Source: WTFY01 sp965205275 (lineage in GTDB: Bacteria > Pseudomonadota > Gammaproteobacteria > UBA4575). Taken from it: a stretch of DNA of 64,000 nucleotides. The DNA is taken from contig OZ242168.1 of the NCBI GenBank assembly GCA_965205275.1, positions 248,001 through 312,000 of the forward strand, given 5' to 3'. Positions 29,978-38,860 of this stretch are shown here, piece by piece (positions within the stretch are counted from its first letter, which is position 1; the number at the start of each line of letters is the position of its first letter). A model generated the notes under the pieces. The model was not told the origin of the DNA and did not search any database. It was given only the letters and a program-made list of their open reading frames with translations. Made by a program: the position numbers and the translations under genes.

Positions 29978-31045
29978 ATGCCTTGGGTCATGGCTGCAAT
30001 CGAAGAGCAAAATTATTCATTAAACGAACGTACCCAGCTGCTGCTGAAGGTGCTGGTTGAGAGCTATATCCTGGAGGGGCATCCGCTTGGTTCGCGTACC
30101 CTGGCCAGACGGTCTGAACTGGCAATCAGCCCGGCCACGGTGCGTAACGTGATGGCCGATCTGGAAGACTTTGGCTTTGTCGAATCTCCCCATACCTCTG
30201 CGGGGCGTGTGCCCACCACTAAAGGGTATCGCCTGTTCGTGGATACCATGCTCAAGATCCAGCCCCTGACCACAGAGGTCGTCTCACAGATGAAGCAGAA
30301 TCTGGATCCTTCCCAGAATGTAAACGGTCTGGTTGAAAGTGCTTCGACATTATTATCTGGTTTAACCGGCATGGCGGGTGTGGTTACCCTGCCCAAAACT
30401 GAACGTGCAGAGTTCCGGCACATCGAATTCCTGCCCCTTTCGGACTGTCGCGTTTTAGCCATTCTGGTCATGAATCAGCAGGAAGTGCAGAACCGGATTT
30501 TGCACACCGACAAGGTGTATACCGAGTCCGAATTGCAACAGGCTGCAAACTACATCAACGAACTGTGCGCCGGCCAGGACCTGGTTGCAGCGAGACGAAA
30601 AATTCTCGATGAACTGGACCGTCTGCGTGAACATATGAATGACCTCATGCGGTCCGCCGTTGAAATGGGAGAACAGGTGTTTTCCAGGTCAAGCGCCAAG
30701 TCGGATTATGTGGTCGTGGGGCAGACCAATCTCATGGAGTATGATGAGCTGTCTGACATCGAGAAACTCAGAAGTCTGTTCGAAGCCTTTGGCCAGAAAA
30801 GAGAGTTTCTGCGTTTGCTGGACCGCTGTATCTGTGCACAGGGCGTGCAGATTTTTATCGGCCAGGAATCCGGATATGAAGTTCTGGACGATTGCAGCGT
30901 AATCACCTCGCCTTATACGGTGGATGACGAAGTCATGGGTGTGCTGGCCGTGGTAGGACCTACCAGGATGTCGTATAATCGGGTCATCCCGATTGTTGAC
31001 CTGACCGCCAGACTGCTTGGCGAAGCCTTGAATATTCAGAATTAG
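29978..31045 (+). CDS. hrcA: Heat-inducible transcription repressor HrcA
   Basis: Represses heat-shock genes by binding CIRCE elements. The 355 residues have an N-terminal winged helix (RSELAISPATVRNVMADLEDFGF) followed by HTSAGRVPTTKGYRLFVD, and a GAF-like C-terminal part (VGPTRMSYNRVIPIVDLTA). ATG codons at 29978 and 29990 are both possible. No CIRCE repeat is visible in the divergent region with nadK; a TTGACA lies at 29902-29907. It heads the operon with grpE, dnaK and dnaJ. Confidence 0.95.
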   Translation: MPWVMAAIEEQNYSLNERTQLLLKVLVESYILEGHPLGSRTLARRSELAISPATVRNVMADLEDFGFVESPHTSAGRVPTTKGYRLFVDTMLKIQPLTTEVVSQMKQNLDPSQNVNGLVESASTLLSGLTGMAGVVTLPKTERAEFRHIEFLPLSDCRVLAILVMNQQEVQNRILHTDKVYTESELQQAANYINELCAGQDLVAARRKILDELDRLREHMNDLMRSAVEMGEQVFSRSSAKSDYVVVGQTNLMEYDELSDIEKLRSLFEAFGQKREFLRLLDRCICAQGVQIFIGQESGYEVLDDCSVITSPYTVDDEVMGVLAVVGPTRMSYNRVIPIVDLTARLLGEALNIQN

Positions 31046-31094
31046 CCCCCATATGCTGTTTACCAATCACGCTATTTCCATGGCACGCTGAAAT

Positions 31095-31676
31095 ATGACT
31101 GAAACTGCAAAAAAGCCGGATCCGGCTACCGCATCGGCTGAAAAAGATGCATTGGCGAAAGAGGCTGTGAACGACACAGGCTTACAGGCTGAATCTGCTG
31201 AGGATAGGTTGCAGCAGGAACTGGAGGATGCGAAAAAGGCGGCGGGCGAATACCAGGACAAGGTGCTGCGCGTGCAGGCCGAGATGGAAAACCTGCGAAA
31301 GCGTGCACAACGTGATGTCTCCAATGCGCACAAGTATGCGATCGAGAAATTTGCCAGCGAGCTGTTGCAGGTAAAGGACAGTCTGGAACTGGGCCTGACT
31401 GCAGGGGGTGTGGAAGCAGCGAAGCTGCAGGAAGGGACTGCACTGACCCTGAAGATGCTGGTCAGCACCTTGCAGAAGTTTGCAATCAAGGAGGTGGATC
31501 CGGTGGGAGAGGCGTTTGATCCCCATCTTCATCAGGCCATGACCACGCAGGAGAGCCGGGAGCATGAGCCGAATACGGTCATCCAGGTCATGCAAAAGGG
31601 TTATACCCTGCATGAAAGACTGTTGCGACCGGCGATGGTAATCGTTGCCAGGGCACCGGAAAAGGCGGATGGCTGA
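31095..31676 (+). CDS. grpE: Nucleotide exchange factor GrpE
   Basis: Releases ADP from DnaK. The 193 residues show an acidic, disordered N-terminus, a long coiled coil (about 35-85, with QAEMENLRKRAQRDVSNAHKY) and the C-terminal beta domain (VDPVGEAFDPHLHQAM, VMQKGYTLHERLLRPAMVIV). It lies 49 bases after hrcA. Confidence 0.97.
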   Translation: MTETAKKPDPATASAEKDALAKEAVNDTGLQAESAEDRLQQELEDAKKAAGEYQDKVLRVQAEMENLRKRAQRDVSNAHKYAIEKFASELLQVKDSLELGLTAGGVEAAKLQEGTALTLKMLVSTLQKFAIKEVDPVGEAFDPHLHQAMTTQESREHEPNTVIQVMQKGYTLHERLLRPAMVIVARAPEKADG

Positions 31677-31724
31677 CGGATTTCCGGAATCATCAAAAAA
31701 ATAAGGGTTTATGCAAGGGGATGC

Positions 31725-31752
31725 CTTGATTCGCCGGAAACTGTCCCAATAT
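31725..31752 (+). promoter_or_regulatory. Probable sigma-32 promoter for dnaK
   Basis: CTTGAT at 31725-31730 and CCCAATAT at 31745-31752 are separated by 14 bases. This matches the RpoH pattern with one or two mismatches per box. It lies about 64 bases before dnaK in a 139-bp gap after grpE. Combined with hrcA upstream, the cluster may be under both RpoH and HrcA, although no CIRCE is visible here. Confidence 0.6.
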
Positions 31753-31815
31753 TCATGATAATACGATTTTTAATTAACCACCTGACCAGATTCTGGGCTT
31801 TCTTGGAGATGTATG

Positions 31816-33747
31816 ATGGGTAAGATTATTGGCATTGATCTAGGCACTACCAACTCATGTGTGGCAGTCATGGAAGGTGGCACCACGCCTAAAGTTATCG
31901 AAAACAGCGAAGGGGATCGTACCACGCCTTCCGTTGTCGCCTTCACTGAAGACAGCGAAGTCCTTGTCGGTCAGGCGGCGAAACGCCAGTCTGTCACCAA
32001 TCCCACCAACACCCTGTTTGCGATCAAACGCCTGATCGGCCGGCGTTTCGAGGAAGATGCCGTGCAGAAAGACATCAAGCTGGTGCCTTACAAGATCATC
32101 AAGGCGGATAACGGTGATGCCTGGGTTGAGGCCAGAAATAACAAGATGGCACCGCCGGAAATTTCTGCCCGCATTCTGATGAAAATGAAAAAAACCGCAG
32201 AGGAGTACCTCGGCGAAGAGATCACCGAGGCCGTCATTACCGTACCGGCATACTTCAATGATTCACAGCGACAGGCCACCAAGGACGCCGGCAAGATTGC
32301 AGGCCTGGAGGTGAAACGGATCATTAATGAGCCTACGGCTGCAGCACTTGCCTATGGCATGGATAAAAAACGCGGCGACAGCAAAATTGCAGTGTATGAC
32401 CTGGGTGGGGGTACATTCGATATCTCCATTATTGAAATCGCGGAGATCGACGGTGAACACCAGTTTGAAGTGTTATCGACGAACGGGGATACCTTCCTGG
32501 GGGGTGAAGATTTCGATATGCGTCTGATCGACTACCTTGCCGATGAATTCAAAAAGGATCAGGGCTTCGACCTGCATCATGACCCGCTTGCCCTGCAGCG
32601 TCTGAAAGAAGCGGCAGAGAAGGCAAAGATTGAACTGTCTTCAGGCCAGCAGACTGAAGTGAATCTTCCCTATATCACGGCGGACCAGTCCGGACCCAAG
32701 CATCTCAATATCAAGGTTACCCGTGCCAAGCTGGAGGCGCTGGTGGAAGAACTGGTGCAGCGTACCATTGCACCCTGCAGGCAGGCTTTGCAGGATGCGA
32801 ATCTGTCTGCCTCTGACATCAATGACGTGATCCTGGTCGGTGGGCAGACGCGTATGCCCAAGGTACAACAGGTCGTACAGGACTTTTTTGGCAAGGAACC
32901 GCGCAAGGATGTCAATCCGGATGAGGCCGTTGCAGTGGGGGCTGCCATTCAGGCAGGTGTGCTGGGCGGTGATGTCAAGGATGTACTGTTGCTGGATGTC
33001 ACGCCGTTGTCTCTGGGCATAGAGACTCTGGGCGGTGTGATGACCAAATTGATCGAAAAAAATACCACGATCCCGACCAATGCACAGCAGGTATTCTCTA
33101 CAGCGGAAAATAACCAGACCGCCGTAACGGTGCACGTGTTGCAGGGTGAACGTGAGCAGGCCTCGGCGAACAAGTCACTGGGCCGCTTCGACTTGTCGGA
33201 TATCCCGCCCGCACCGCGTGGCACGCCACAGATTGAGGTCACTTTTGATATTGATGCAAACGGTATCCTCAATGTGTCAGCCAAGGACAAGGCCACCGGA
33301 AAAGAACAGTCGATTGTGATCAAGGCGTCAAGTGGTCTGTCTGATGGTGAAATCGAAAAAATGGTCAAGGATGCCGAAGCCCACGCGGAAGAAGACAAGA
33401 AGTTTGCCGCCCTGGTCAGTGCGCGTAATCAGGCCGACCAGATGATTCATGCAACCGAAAAGTCACTCGCGGAAATGGGTGATAAAGTGAAGCAGGAAGA
33501 GCGCATGCAGATTGAAAATGCCATCAAGGACCTGAAAGAAGTGCTGGATAAGGATAACAAGGATGTGATCGAGACCAAGACACAGGCGCTGGCCCAGGCA
33601 TCGGGTAAACTGGCAGAACGCATGTATGCACAGGCCGGCGGTGATACGCCAGCCGATGCGCCAGACAATACTGCGGGCAAGGCCGGGGAAGAGGATGTTG
33701 TTGATGCCGAGTTTGAAGAGGTGGATGACGACACCCGGAAATCCTGA
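31816..33747 (+). CDS. dnaK: Chaperone DnaK (Hsp70)
   Basis: The central Hsp70 chaperone. The 643 residues show the actin-like ATPase domain with phosphate loop GIDLGTTNSCVAV, the YDLGGGTFDISI motif and VILVGGQTRMP. The interdomain linker is DVLLLDVTPLSLGIET. The substrate domain and an acidic tail (ending EEVDDDTRKS) follow. Two ATGs lie in tandem; the second (31816) has better spacing to GGAG and gives MGKIIGIDLG, the usual start. Confidence 0.98.
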   Translation: MGKIIGIDLGTTNSCVAVMEGGTTPKVIENSEGDRTTPSVVAFTEDSEVLVGQAAKRQSVTNPTNTLFAIKRLIGRRFEEDAVQKDIKLVPYKIIKADNGDAWVEARNNKMAPPEISARILMKMKKTAEEYLGEEITEAVITVPAYFNDSQRQATKDAGKIAGLEVKRIINEPTAAALAYGMDKKRGDSKIAVYDLGGGTFDISIIEIAEIDGEHQFEVLSTNGDTFLGGEDFDMRLIDYLADEFKKDQGFDLHHDPLALQRLKEAAEKAKIELSSGQQTEVNLPYITADQSGPKHLNIKVTRAKLEALVEELVQRTIAPCRQALQDANLSASDINDVILVGGQTRMPKVQQVVQDFFGKEPRKDVNPDEAVAVGAAIQAGVLGGDVKDVLLLDVTPLSLGIETLGGVMTKLIEKNTTIPTNAQQVFSTAENNQTAVTVHVLQGEREQASANKSLGRFDLSDIPPAPRGTPQIEVTFDIDANGILNVSAKDKATGKEQSIVIKASSGLSDGEIEKMVKDAEAHAEEDKKFAALVSARNQADQMIHATEKSLAEMGDKVKQEERMQIENAIKDLKEVLDKDNKDVIETKTQALAQASGKLAERMYAQAGGDTPADAPDNTAGKAGEEDVVDAEFEEVDDDTRKS

Positions 33748-33902
33748 AGACCGCCTTGTACAGGAGTGTGACAGGGTGATGATCGGAAGGGTCTGTACCT
33801 GCGTAATGAAAACCGCTTTCTGATACAGATTTTAAAGTCAGGGGAGTTTTACCGGTCCAGGGTCGTGTATACGGGCCTGGACCTTTGTTTATTCGGATAA
33901 AG

Positions 33903-35027
33903 ATGGATAAAAGAGATTACTACGAGGTCCTTGGGATCAATCGGTCTGCAAGTGAAGGGGGGTTGAAAAAGGCGTATCGCCGGCTGGCCATGAAGTATCA
34001 TCCAGACCGTAATCCGGGTGACCAGGAAGCTGAAATAAAATTCAAGGAAGCGAAAGAGGCCTATGAAATCCTGGGCGATGCGCAAAAACGCCAGGCCTAT
34101 GACCAGTTTGGCCATGTCGGCGTGCAGGGAGGCGCAGCCGGGAGCACGGCGGATTTCAGCGATATATTCGGCGATATATTCGGCGATATCTTTGGAGGCG
34201 GGCGCGGCTCCTCGCAACGCGTATATCGGGGCTCAGATCTTCAGTATGACCTTGAAATCAGTCTGGAAGAGGCCGTATTCGGTACCGAGTCAACCCTTGA
34301 AATACCCAGGCAGTCTGCCTGCGAGAAATGTGACGGGTCAGGGGCTGCACCGGGTACTTCGATTGAAGACTGTTCCACGTGCGGAGGGGCAGGCCAGGTT
34401 CGTATGCAGCAGGGCTTTTTTTCAATTCAGCAAACCTGTCCCCGTTGCCGTGGTAAAGGCAAGACCATCCGGGTGCCGTGTGATTACTGCAGGGGTACGG
34501 GACTCAGGCGTTCGACAAAAAAGCTGTCTGTAAAAGTTCCTGCAGGCGTGGACAGCGGCGATCGAATCCGGTTGTCAGGTGAAGGGGAGGCGGGTGCCAA
34601 CAATGGCCCTCCGGGAGACCTGTATGTACAGGTATACGTGCGCAAGCACAATTTGTTCACCCGGGAAAACAGTCATTTGTGCTGTGAGGTTCCGATCAGT
34701 TTCAGCATGGCGACACTCGGCGGCGATGTGGAAGTGCCTACCCTGAAGGGCAGGGTGAAGCTGAAAATTCCTACTGAAACCCAGACCGGGAGATTGTTCC
34801 GTTTACGGGGCAAGGGGGTCAAGCCGGTACGTGGCGGTGCGGTGGGCGATATGCTGTGTACCATCGTCGTTGAGACACCCGTTAATCTGAGCAGGCGACA
34901 GAAGGACTTGCTCAGGCAGTTTACCGAAGATGTTGAAAAAGGCGGTGGTCAGCATAGTCCCCGTTCACATTCATGGACCGATAATATGAAAAGCTTCTTC
35001 GACGATCTTAAATTCTGGTCGGATTAA
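33903..35027 (+). CDS. dnaJ: Chaperone DnaJ (Hsp40)
   Basis: The co-chaperone that stimulates DnaK. The 374 residues include a J domain with the HPD motif (YHPDRNPGD), a G/F region, and four zinc-binding CxxCxGxG repeats (CEKCDGSG, CSTCGGAG, CPRCRGKG, CDYCRGTG). The G/F region contains a threefold DIFG repeat (SDIFGDIFGDIFGGG) written by near-identical DNA repeats. The ATG at 33903 gives the usual MDKRDYYEVLG start. A strong terminator follows at 35123. Confidence 0.97.
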   Translation: MDKRDYYEVLGINRSASEGGLKKAYRRLAMKYHPDRNPGDQEAEIKFKEAKEAYEILGDAQKRQAYDQFGHVGVQGGAAGSTADFSDIFGDIFGDIFGGGRGSSQRVYRGSDLQYDLEISLEEAVFGTESTLEIPRQSACEKCDGSGAAPGTSIEDCSTCGGAGQVRMQQGFFSIQQTCPRCRGKGKTIRVPCDYCRGTGLRRSTKKLSVKVPAGVDSGDRIRLSGEGEAGANNGPPGDLYVQVYVRKHNLFTRENSHLCCEVPISFSMATLGGDVEVPTLKGRVKLKIPTETQTGRLFRLRGKGVKPVRGGAVGDMLCTIVVETPVNLSRRQKDLLRQFTEDVEKGGGQHSPRSHSWTDNMKSFFDDLKFWSD

Positions 35028-35122
35028 AAGGCGGTCGCAGTCGAGGCCCGTTTTGCCTGTCGTACAGTCCATCATGCAGGATCTCAGTCTCGAGTCTGCC
35101 CCCGCTACCAGTTTAAAATACA

Positions 35123-35146
35123 AAGCCGTCCCAAGACGGCTTTTTT
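35123..35146 (+). terminator. Rho-independent terminator after dnaJ
   Basis: AAGCCGTC and GACGGCTT pair around a CCAA loop, followed by a run of six T. It lies 96 bases after the dnaJ stop and closes the hrcA-grpE-dnaK-dnaJ transcript. Confidence 0.9.
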
Positions 35147-35212
35147 GTTCCAATATATCAATAGCTTAATTATATTTCTTGTTCACTACGAGCTTACAAG
35201 ATTCATTGACAT

Positions 35213-35254
35213 CTGGGGGCAACTGGGGGCAACTGGGGGCAACATTGGGGGCAA
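35213..35254. repeat. Tandem decamer repeat upstream of the integrase relic
   Basis: CTGGGGGCAA occurs three times head to tail and then a fourth time as CATTGGGGGCAA. Another TGGGGGCAAG lies inside the integrase frame near 35380. The repeat sits 30 bases before the integrase ATG and could be an arm-type recombinase site or regulatory iteron; this is inference. Confidence 0.8.
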
Positions 35255-35283
35255 GTACACCAAGTTGAAAGGGAGTTGCCCCC

Positions 35284-35640
35284 ATGCCTTTGTCAAATAC
35301 TGCCATTCGTAACGCCAAATCCGGTGAAAAAGCCAAAAAGATGTTTGACGGCGGTGGGCTGTACCTGGAACTTGCCCCAAGTGGGGGCAAGTGGTGGCGC
35401 CTGAAGTATCGAGTGGATGGTAAGGAGAAGCGGCTCTCACTTGGCGTTTATCCAGATGTATCGTTAAAGGATGCCCGCAACAGACGTGATGAAGCCCGGA
35501 AGCTGCTGGTTCACGGAATTGATCCAAGCGAGCACCGTAAGGCGAAGAGAACTGCTAAGGCAGAACAGGCCGCAAATAGTTTTGAAGCCGTGGCGCGAGA
35601 GTGGTATACCCGCAACCCAAATAAACACTTCAGTGCCTGA
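35284..35640 (+). pseudogene. P4-type integrase, N-terminal fragment
   Basis: The 118 codons encode the DUF4102 arm-binding domain typical of P4-like tyrosine integrases: NTAIRNAKSGEKAKKMFDGGG, then LGVYPDVSLKDARNRRDEAR. The frame stops after FEAVAREWYTRNPNKHFSA, where a full integrase would continue with the core and catalytic domains. The following 300 bp hold only disrupted short frames. It marks an old insertion between dnaJ and dapB. Confidence 0.85.
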
Positions 35641-35984
35641 CGACAAGAACAGTGGGGAGAACTGGGGCACGGATTCGATGGTTTGGGCGAGGCGAGGCCG
35701 CAAGAACAAAACTTGAAGCAAAGTTGCCAGAGGTACCGGATCTGCTGCCGGGGTTCTCACCGATCTGTCCGGGAATACAAAATACGCGGTGCTTCTACAG
35801 GAAAGCGTATGGGGTACCTGTACAAAGATCCGAGAGGCATGTTTCAAACCTCTGCACTCAATGAGGTACTCACTGCAATAATCGACGCTTACAACAAGGC
35901 GATGGACAAATCTTCCTGACGGGTTTTACCCGGTAATCGCGGACACACCATAAAGGGTCATGATGTTGGCCAAGGGGATGTGTC

Positions 35985-36134
35985 ATGTCACAAAGAAGAA
36001 AATACACGAAGGAGTTCAGGGTTGAAGCCGTGCGCATGGCGAATACGGCGGAGGTGACGCTGAAGCAGATGGGTGAGGAACTGGATAGTGGCCATCTTGC
36101 GGTCCATATCGCACTGGCGGCCGGAAATGTATAA
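35985..36134 (+). pseudogene. IS3-family OrfA N-terminal relic
   Basis: A 49-codon frame opens MSQRRKYTKEFRVEAVRMAN and continues VTLKQMGEELD, typical of IS3-family OrfA helix-turn-helix proteins, then diverges into unrelated residues and stops. No OrfB or inverted repeats are present. It ends 32 bases before dapB. Confidence 0.75.
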
Positions 36135-36166
36135 TTATCCGACTGATATTTGATGGAGATACCTGA

Positions 36167-36967
36167 ATGCTTACGCTTGGGATTAACGGTGCAGGGGGGC
36201 GCATGGGCAAAACACTGGTTCAGGCCTGTGTGGAAGATGAGCAGATGCGGCTCGGAGCTGCCTTTGAAGCGCCATCGGCCGATTCGATCGGGTCCGACGC
36301 AGGAGAGACGGCAGGCGCAGGCCGTACCGGTGTCATCATCCATCATGACCCGGAAAAGCATCATGCAGATTTTGAAATTCTCATAGATTTCACGGTCCCT
36401 GAGTGCACGATGCGATCACTGGACGTATGCCGCGAGCATGGCAAATCCATGGTGGTGGGCACAACGGGCCTGGACGATCATCAAAAACAAAAGCTGCAGG
36501 CCGCTGGCAAGGATATCTCCATTGTGTTTGCACCGAATATGAGTACCGGTGTGAACCTGTGCCTGAAGCTTTTGCAGGTAGCTGCAAAAGCACTGGGGGA
36601 TGAGTATGACGTGGAGATTATTGAAGCGCATCATCGTCATAAGGTCGACGCGCCATCCGGTACGGCATTGCGTATGGGTGAGGTGGTTGCCGGAAGTCTG
36701 GGCCGGGACCTGAATGAATGTGCTGTCTACGGCAGGCAGGGGCATACGGGAAAACGCGACAGGAAAACCATTGGCTTTGAAACGATTCGGGCCGGGGACA
36801 TCGTGGGTGAGCATACCGTCATGTTTTCCGGCATAGGTGAACGGATAGAAGTCACGCACCGGGCCTCAAGCCGTATGAACTTTGCCAAAGGGGCCATGCG
36901 CGCCGCGGCCTGGGTGGCTCGTCAGGGCCCGGGATTTTTCGATATGCAGGATGTACTGGGGATTTAG
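36167..36967 (+). CDS. dapB: 4-hydroxy-tetrahydrodipicolinate reductase
   Basis: A step of lysine and diaminopimelate synthesis. The 266 residues have the N-terminal nucleotide motif GINGAGGRMGK, the VGTTGL segment, and the catalytic EIIEAHHRHKVDAPSGTAL with His and Lys. dapB usually follows dnaJ and precedes carA; here integrase and IS scraps separate it from dnaJ, so its promoter may lie in the 36134-36167 remnant or further upstream. Confidence 0.97.
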   Translation: MLTLGINGAGGRMGKTLVQACVEDEQMRLGAAFEAPSADSIGSDAGETAGAGRTGVIIHHDPEKHHADFEILIDFTVPECTMRSLDVCREHGKSMVVGTTGLDDHQKQKLQAAGKDISIVFAPNMSTGVNLCLKLLQVAAKALGDEYDVEIIEAHHRHKVDAPSGTALRMGEVVAGSLGRDLNECAVYGRQGHTGKRDRKTIGFETIRAGDIVGEHTVMFSGIGERIEVTHRASSRMNFAKGAMRAAAWVARQGPGFFDMQDVLGI

Positions 36968-37126
36968 CACACATTGGTCGTGCCGGTGGAATTTTCCCAG
37001 GTACGCGGTTTCCGGCTGCATAGCCGGTCCGGGGTGCTGGCAGGATAAAGCCTGACGGCCGGATTTCCGGGAATGCTGTACCCTCATCACGGTTGACGAC
37101 AGACTTTACTTTGGAGAGGTAGGCAA

Positions 37127-37486
37127 ATGGCACTGAACTACGCGATTTTCATACTGTCCGGGTTTTTGGTCGGGGTGAGTGCTTCATTCACGGGACTGGG
37201 AGGCGGTTTTCTGGTGGTGCCGCTTCTGGTCGCACTCGGTTATACCGCACAAAAGGCAGTCGGTACTTCATTTCTGGCTATTTTAATCATTTCACTGTTT
37301 GCACTGATTGCACACAGCCGGCTGGCAAATGTCGATTATCGCATTGCCATCGCCCTGGGTGTGGGCGGGATACTGGGGGCGCAAATGGGTCCGCACCTGC
37401 TTGAGCATGTGTCGACTGCAAATTTCAAGAAGATTTTTGCGGTGATTCTGCTGGGTCTGGCGGCGTATCTCCTTGTTCAGAAATGA
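37127..37486 (+). CDS. Half-length TauE/SafE-type membrane protein
   Basis: A 119-residue protein with about four hydrophobic helices and the TauE/SafE repeat motif GLGGGFLVVPLLVALG followed by AVGTSFLAILIISL. Typical family members have two such halves (about 250 residues) and export sulfite or other organic anions; this is a single half and might dimerise. GGAGAGG lies 9 bases before the ATG. It stands between dapB and carA. Confidence 0.8.
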   Translation: MALNYAIFILSGFLVGVSASFTGLGGGFLVVPLLVALGYTAQKAVGTSFLAILIISLFALIAHSRLANVDYRIAIALGVGGILGAQMGPHLLEHVSTANFKKIFAVILLGLAAYLLVQK

Positions 37487-37581
37487 ATGCGGGTCCTGCC
37501 GGATGTACCCTGCCTGGGTCATTCCTGGTTCCGGTCCGGACTTTGGTCCTCGATAGCCGCGGTGCATGCCCTTTTGAAAAA

Positions 37582-37699
37582 CCGGAAATACTGTAAAATT
37601 TCCGGTTCCGAAACCGGCTGGAGTTAAGTACAATCGTGCCGGTCAACCCAAAACGCTCATTACTTCTTGACGGGACGGCCTGTGTGGACGTCCCGTTTT
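37582..37699 (+). promoter_or_regulatory. Structured leader upstream of carA: overlapping hairpins and a terminator-like stem
   Basis: Hairpin 1 pairs CCGGAAAT (37582-37589) with ATTTCCGG (37598-37605). Hairpin 2 pairs CCGGTT (37602-37607) with AACCGG (37612-37617). They share 37602-37605, so only one can form at a time. A later stem, ACGGGAC (37670-37676) with GTCCCGT (37690-37696), is followed by TTTT, ends 24 bases before carA and resembles an intrinsic terminator. Attenuation of carAB is a reasonable inference. The alternative is simple termination of the TauE gene transcript. Confidence 0.5.
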
Positions 37700-37722
37700 C
37701 ATGTGTACCTGGAGGAAACTGA

Positions 37723-38856
37723 TTGAGTCAACCCGCCTTGCTCGCCCTGGAAGACGGGACTCTTTTTCGGGGAAAATCCATCGGTGCACAGGGCCTTGCT
37801 GCAGGAGAGGTGGTATTCAATACCTCCATGACGGGTTATCAGGAAATTCTTACCGACCCGTCTTATGCCCGGCAAATCATCACACTCACCTATCCACATA
37901 TTGGCAATGTAGGCACCAACATCGAGGATGAAGAGTCTGCACGGATACATGCCAGTGGCCTGGTCATACGTGATCTTCCGGACCGGGCCAGCAGCTGGCG
38001 CGCCCAGTCCGGTTTGTCCGAATACCTTGTCCGGCACAATATTGCAGGGATTGCGGATATTGATACCCGTCGGCTGACCCGGATTTTGCGTGAAAAAGGG
38101 GCTCAGAACGGCGCAATTGTTGCCGGTGAGACCGATGGACAGCGGGCACTGGATGCGGCACGGAGCTTTCCTGGTCTGAAAGGGATGGATCTGGCCCGTG
38201 AAGTCACCACCAGGGATGTCTATCGGTGGGATGAAGGGTGCTGGTCTGTCCGTGAAAACGGTCAGGCCGGACCTGCGAAGCAGTTCTCTGTAATCGCCTA
38301 TGACTTTGGTGTAAAGCGGAACATATTGCGCATTCTTTGTGACTACGGATGTGATATAGAGGTTGTGCCCGCAACCATGCCAGCCGGTGAAGTACTCGCC
38401 CGGCAACCCGATGGTGTTTTCCTGTCCAATGGTCCCGGTGATCCGGAGCCCTGCGACTACGCCATACGGGCCATACAGGAAATCCTGCACCAGGACGTAC
38501 CTGTTTTTGGCATTTGCCTGGGGCACCAGTTACTGGGATTGGCGTGCGGTGCCGAAACGATCAAAATGAAATTCGGCCATCATGGTGCAAATCATCCTGT
38601 GCAGGATCTGCAGACGGGCTCAGTCATGATCAGCAGCCAGAATCATGGATTTGCGGTGAATGAGGATACGCTGCCGCCCTGTCTGCACGCCACGCACCGG
38701 TCCCTGTTTGATCAGTCTCTGCAGGGCCTGCGGCACACGGAAAAGCCAGCCTATAGTTTCCAGGGTCATCCGGAAGCAAGCCCGGGCCCACAGGATGTAC
38801 AGCCCCTGTTTGAGCCGTTTCTCGCCATGATGCAACGCTACAAAGCCGCAAGGTGA
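37723..38856 (+). CDS. carA: Carbamoyl-phosphate synthase small subunit
   Basis: Hydrolyses glutamine and passes ammonia to CarB for arginine and pyrimidine synthesis. The 377 residues end with a class I amidotransferase domain: nucleophile Cys265 in FGICLGHQLLGLA and the His/Glu pair in FQGHPEASPGPQD. The start is TTG, supported by GGAGG nine bases upstream and by the family-typical SQPALLALEDGTLFRG opening. carB follows after four bases. Confidence 0.97.
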   Translation: MSQPALLALEDGTLFRGKSIGAQGLAAGEVVFNTSMTGYQEILTDPSYARQIITLTYPHIGNVGTNIEDEESARIHASGLVIRDLPDRASSWRAQSGLSEYLVRHNIAGIADIDTRRLTRILREKGAQNGAIVAGETDGQRALDAARSFPGLKGMDLAREVTTRDVYRWDEGCWSVRENGQAGPAKQFSVIAYDFGVKRNILRILCDYGCDIEVVPATMPAGEVLARQPDGVFLSNGPGDPEPCDYAIRAIQEILHQDVPVFGICLGHQLLGLACGAETIKMKFGHHGANHPVQDLQTGSVMISSQNHGFAVNEDTLPPCLHATHRSLFDQSLQGLRHTEKPAYSFQGHPEASPGPQDVQPLFEPFLAMMQRYKAAR

Positions 38857-38860
38857 ATCC

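Noticed and set aside
35683..35919. A 78-codon frame after the integrase fragment
   Set aside because: It may hold gene debris (YLYKDPRGMFQTSALNEVLT) but has no start signal or family resemblance.
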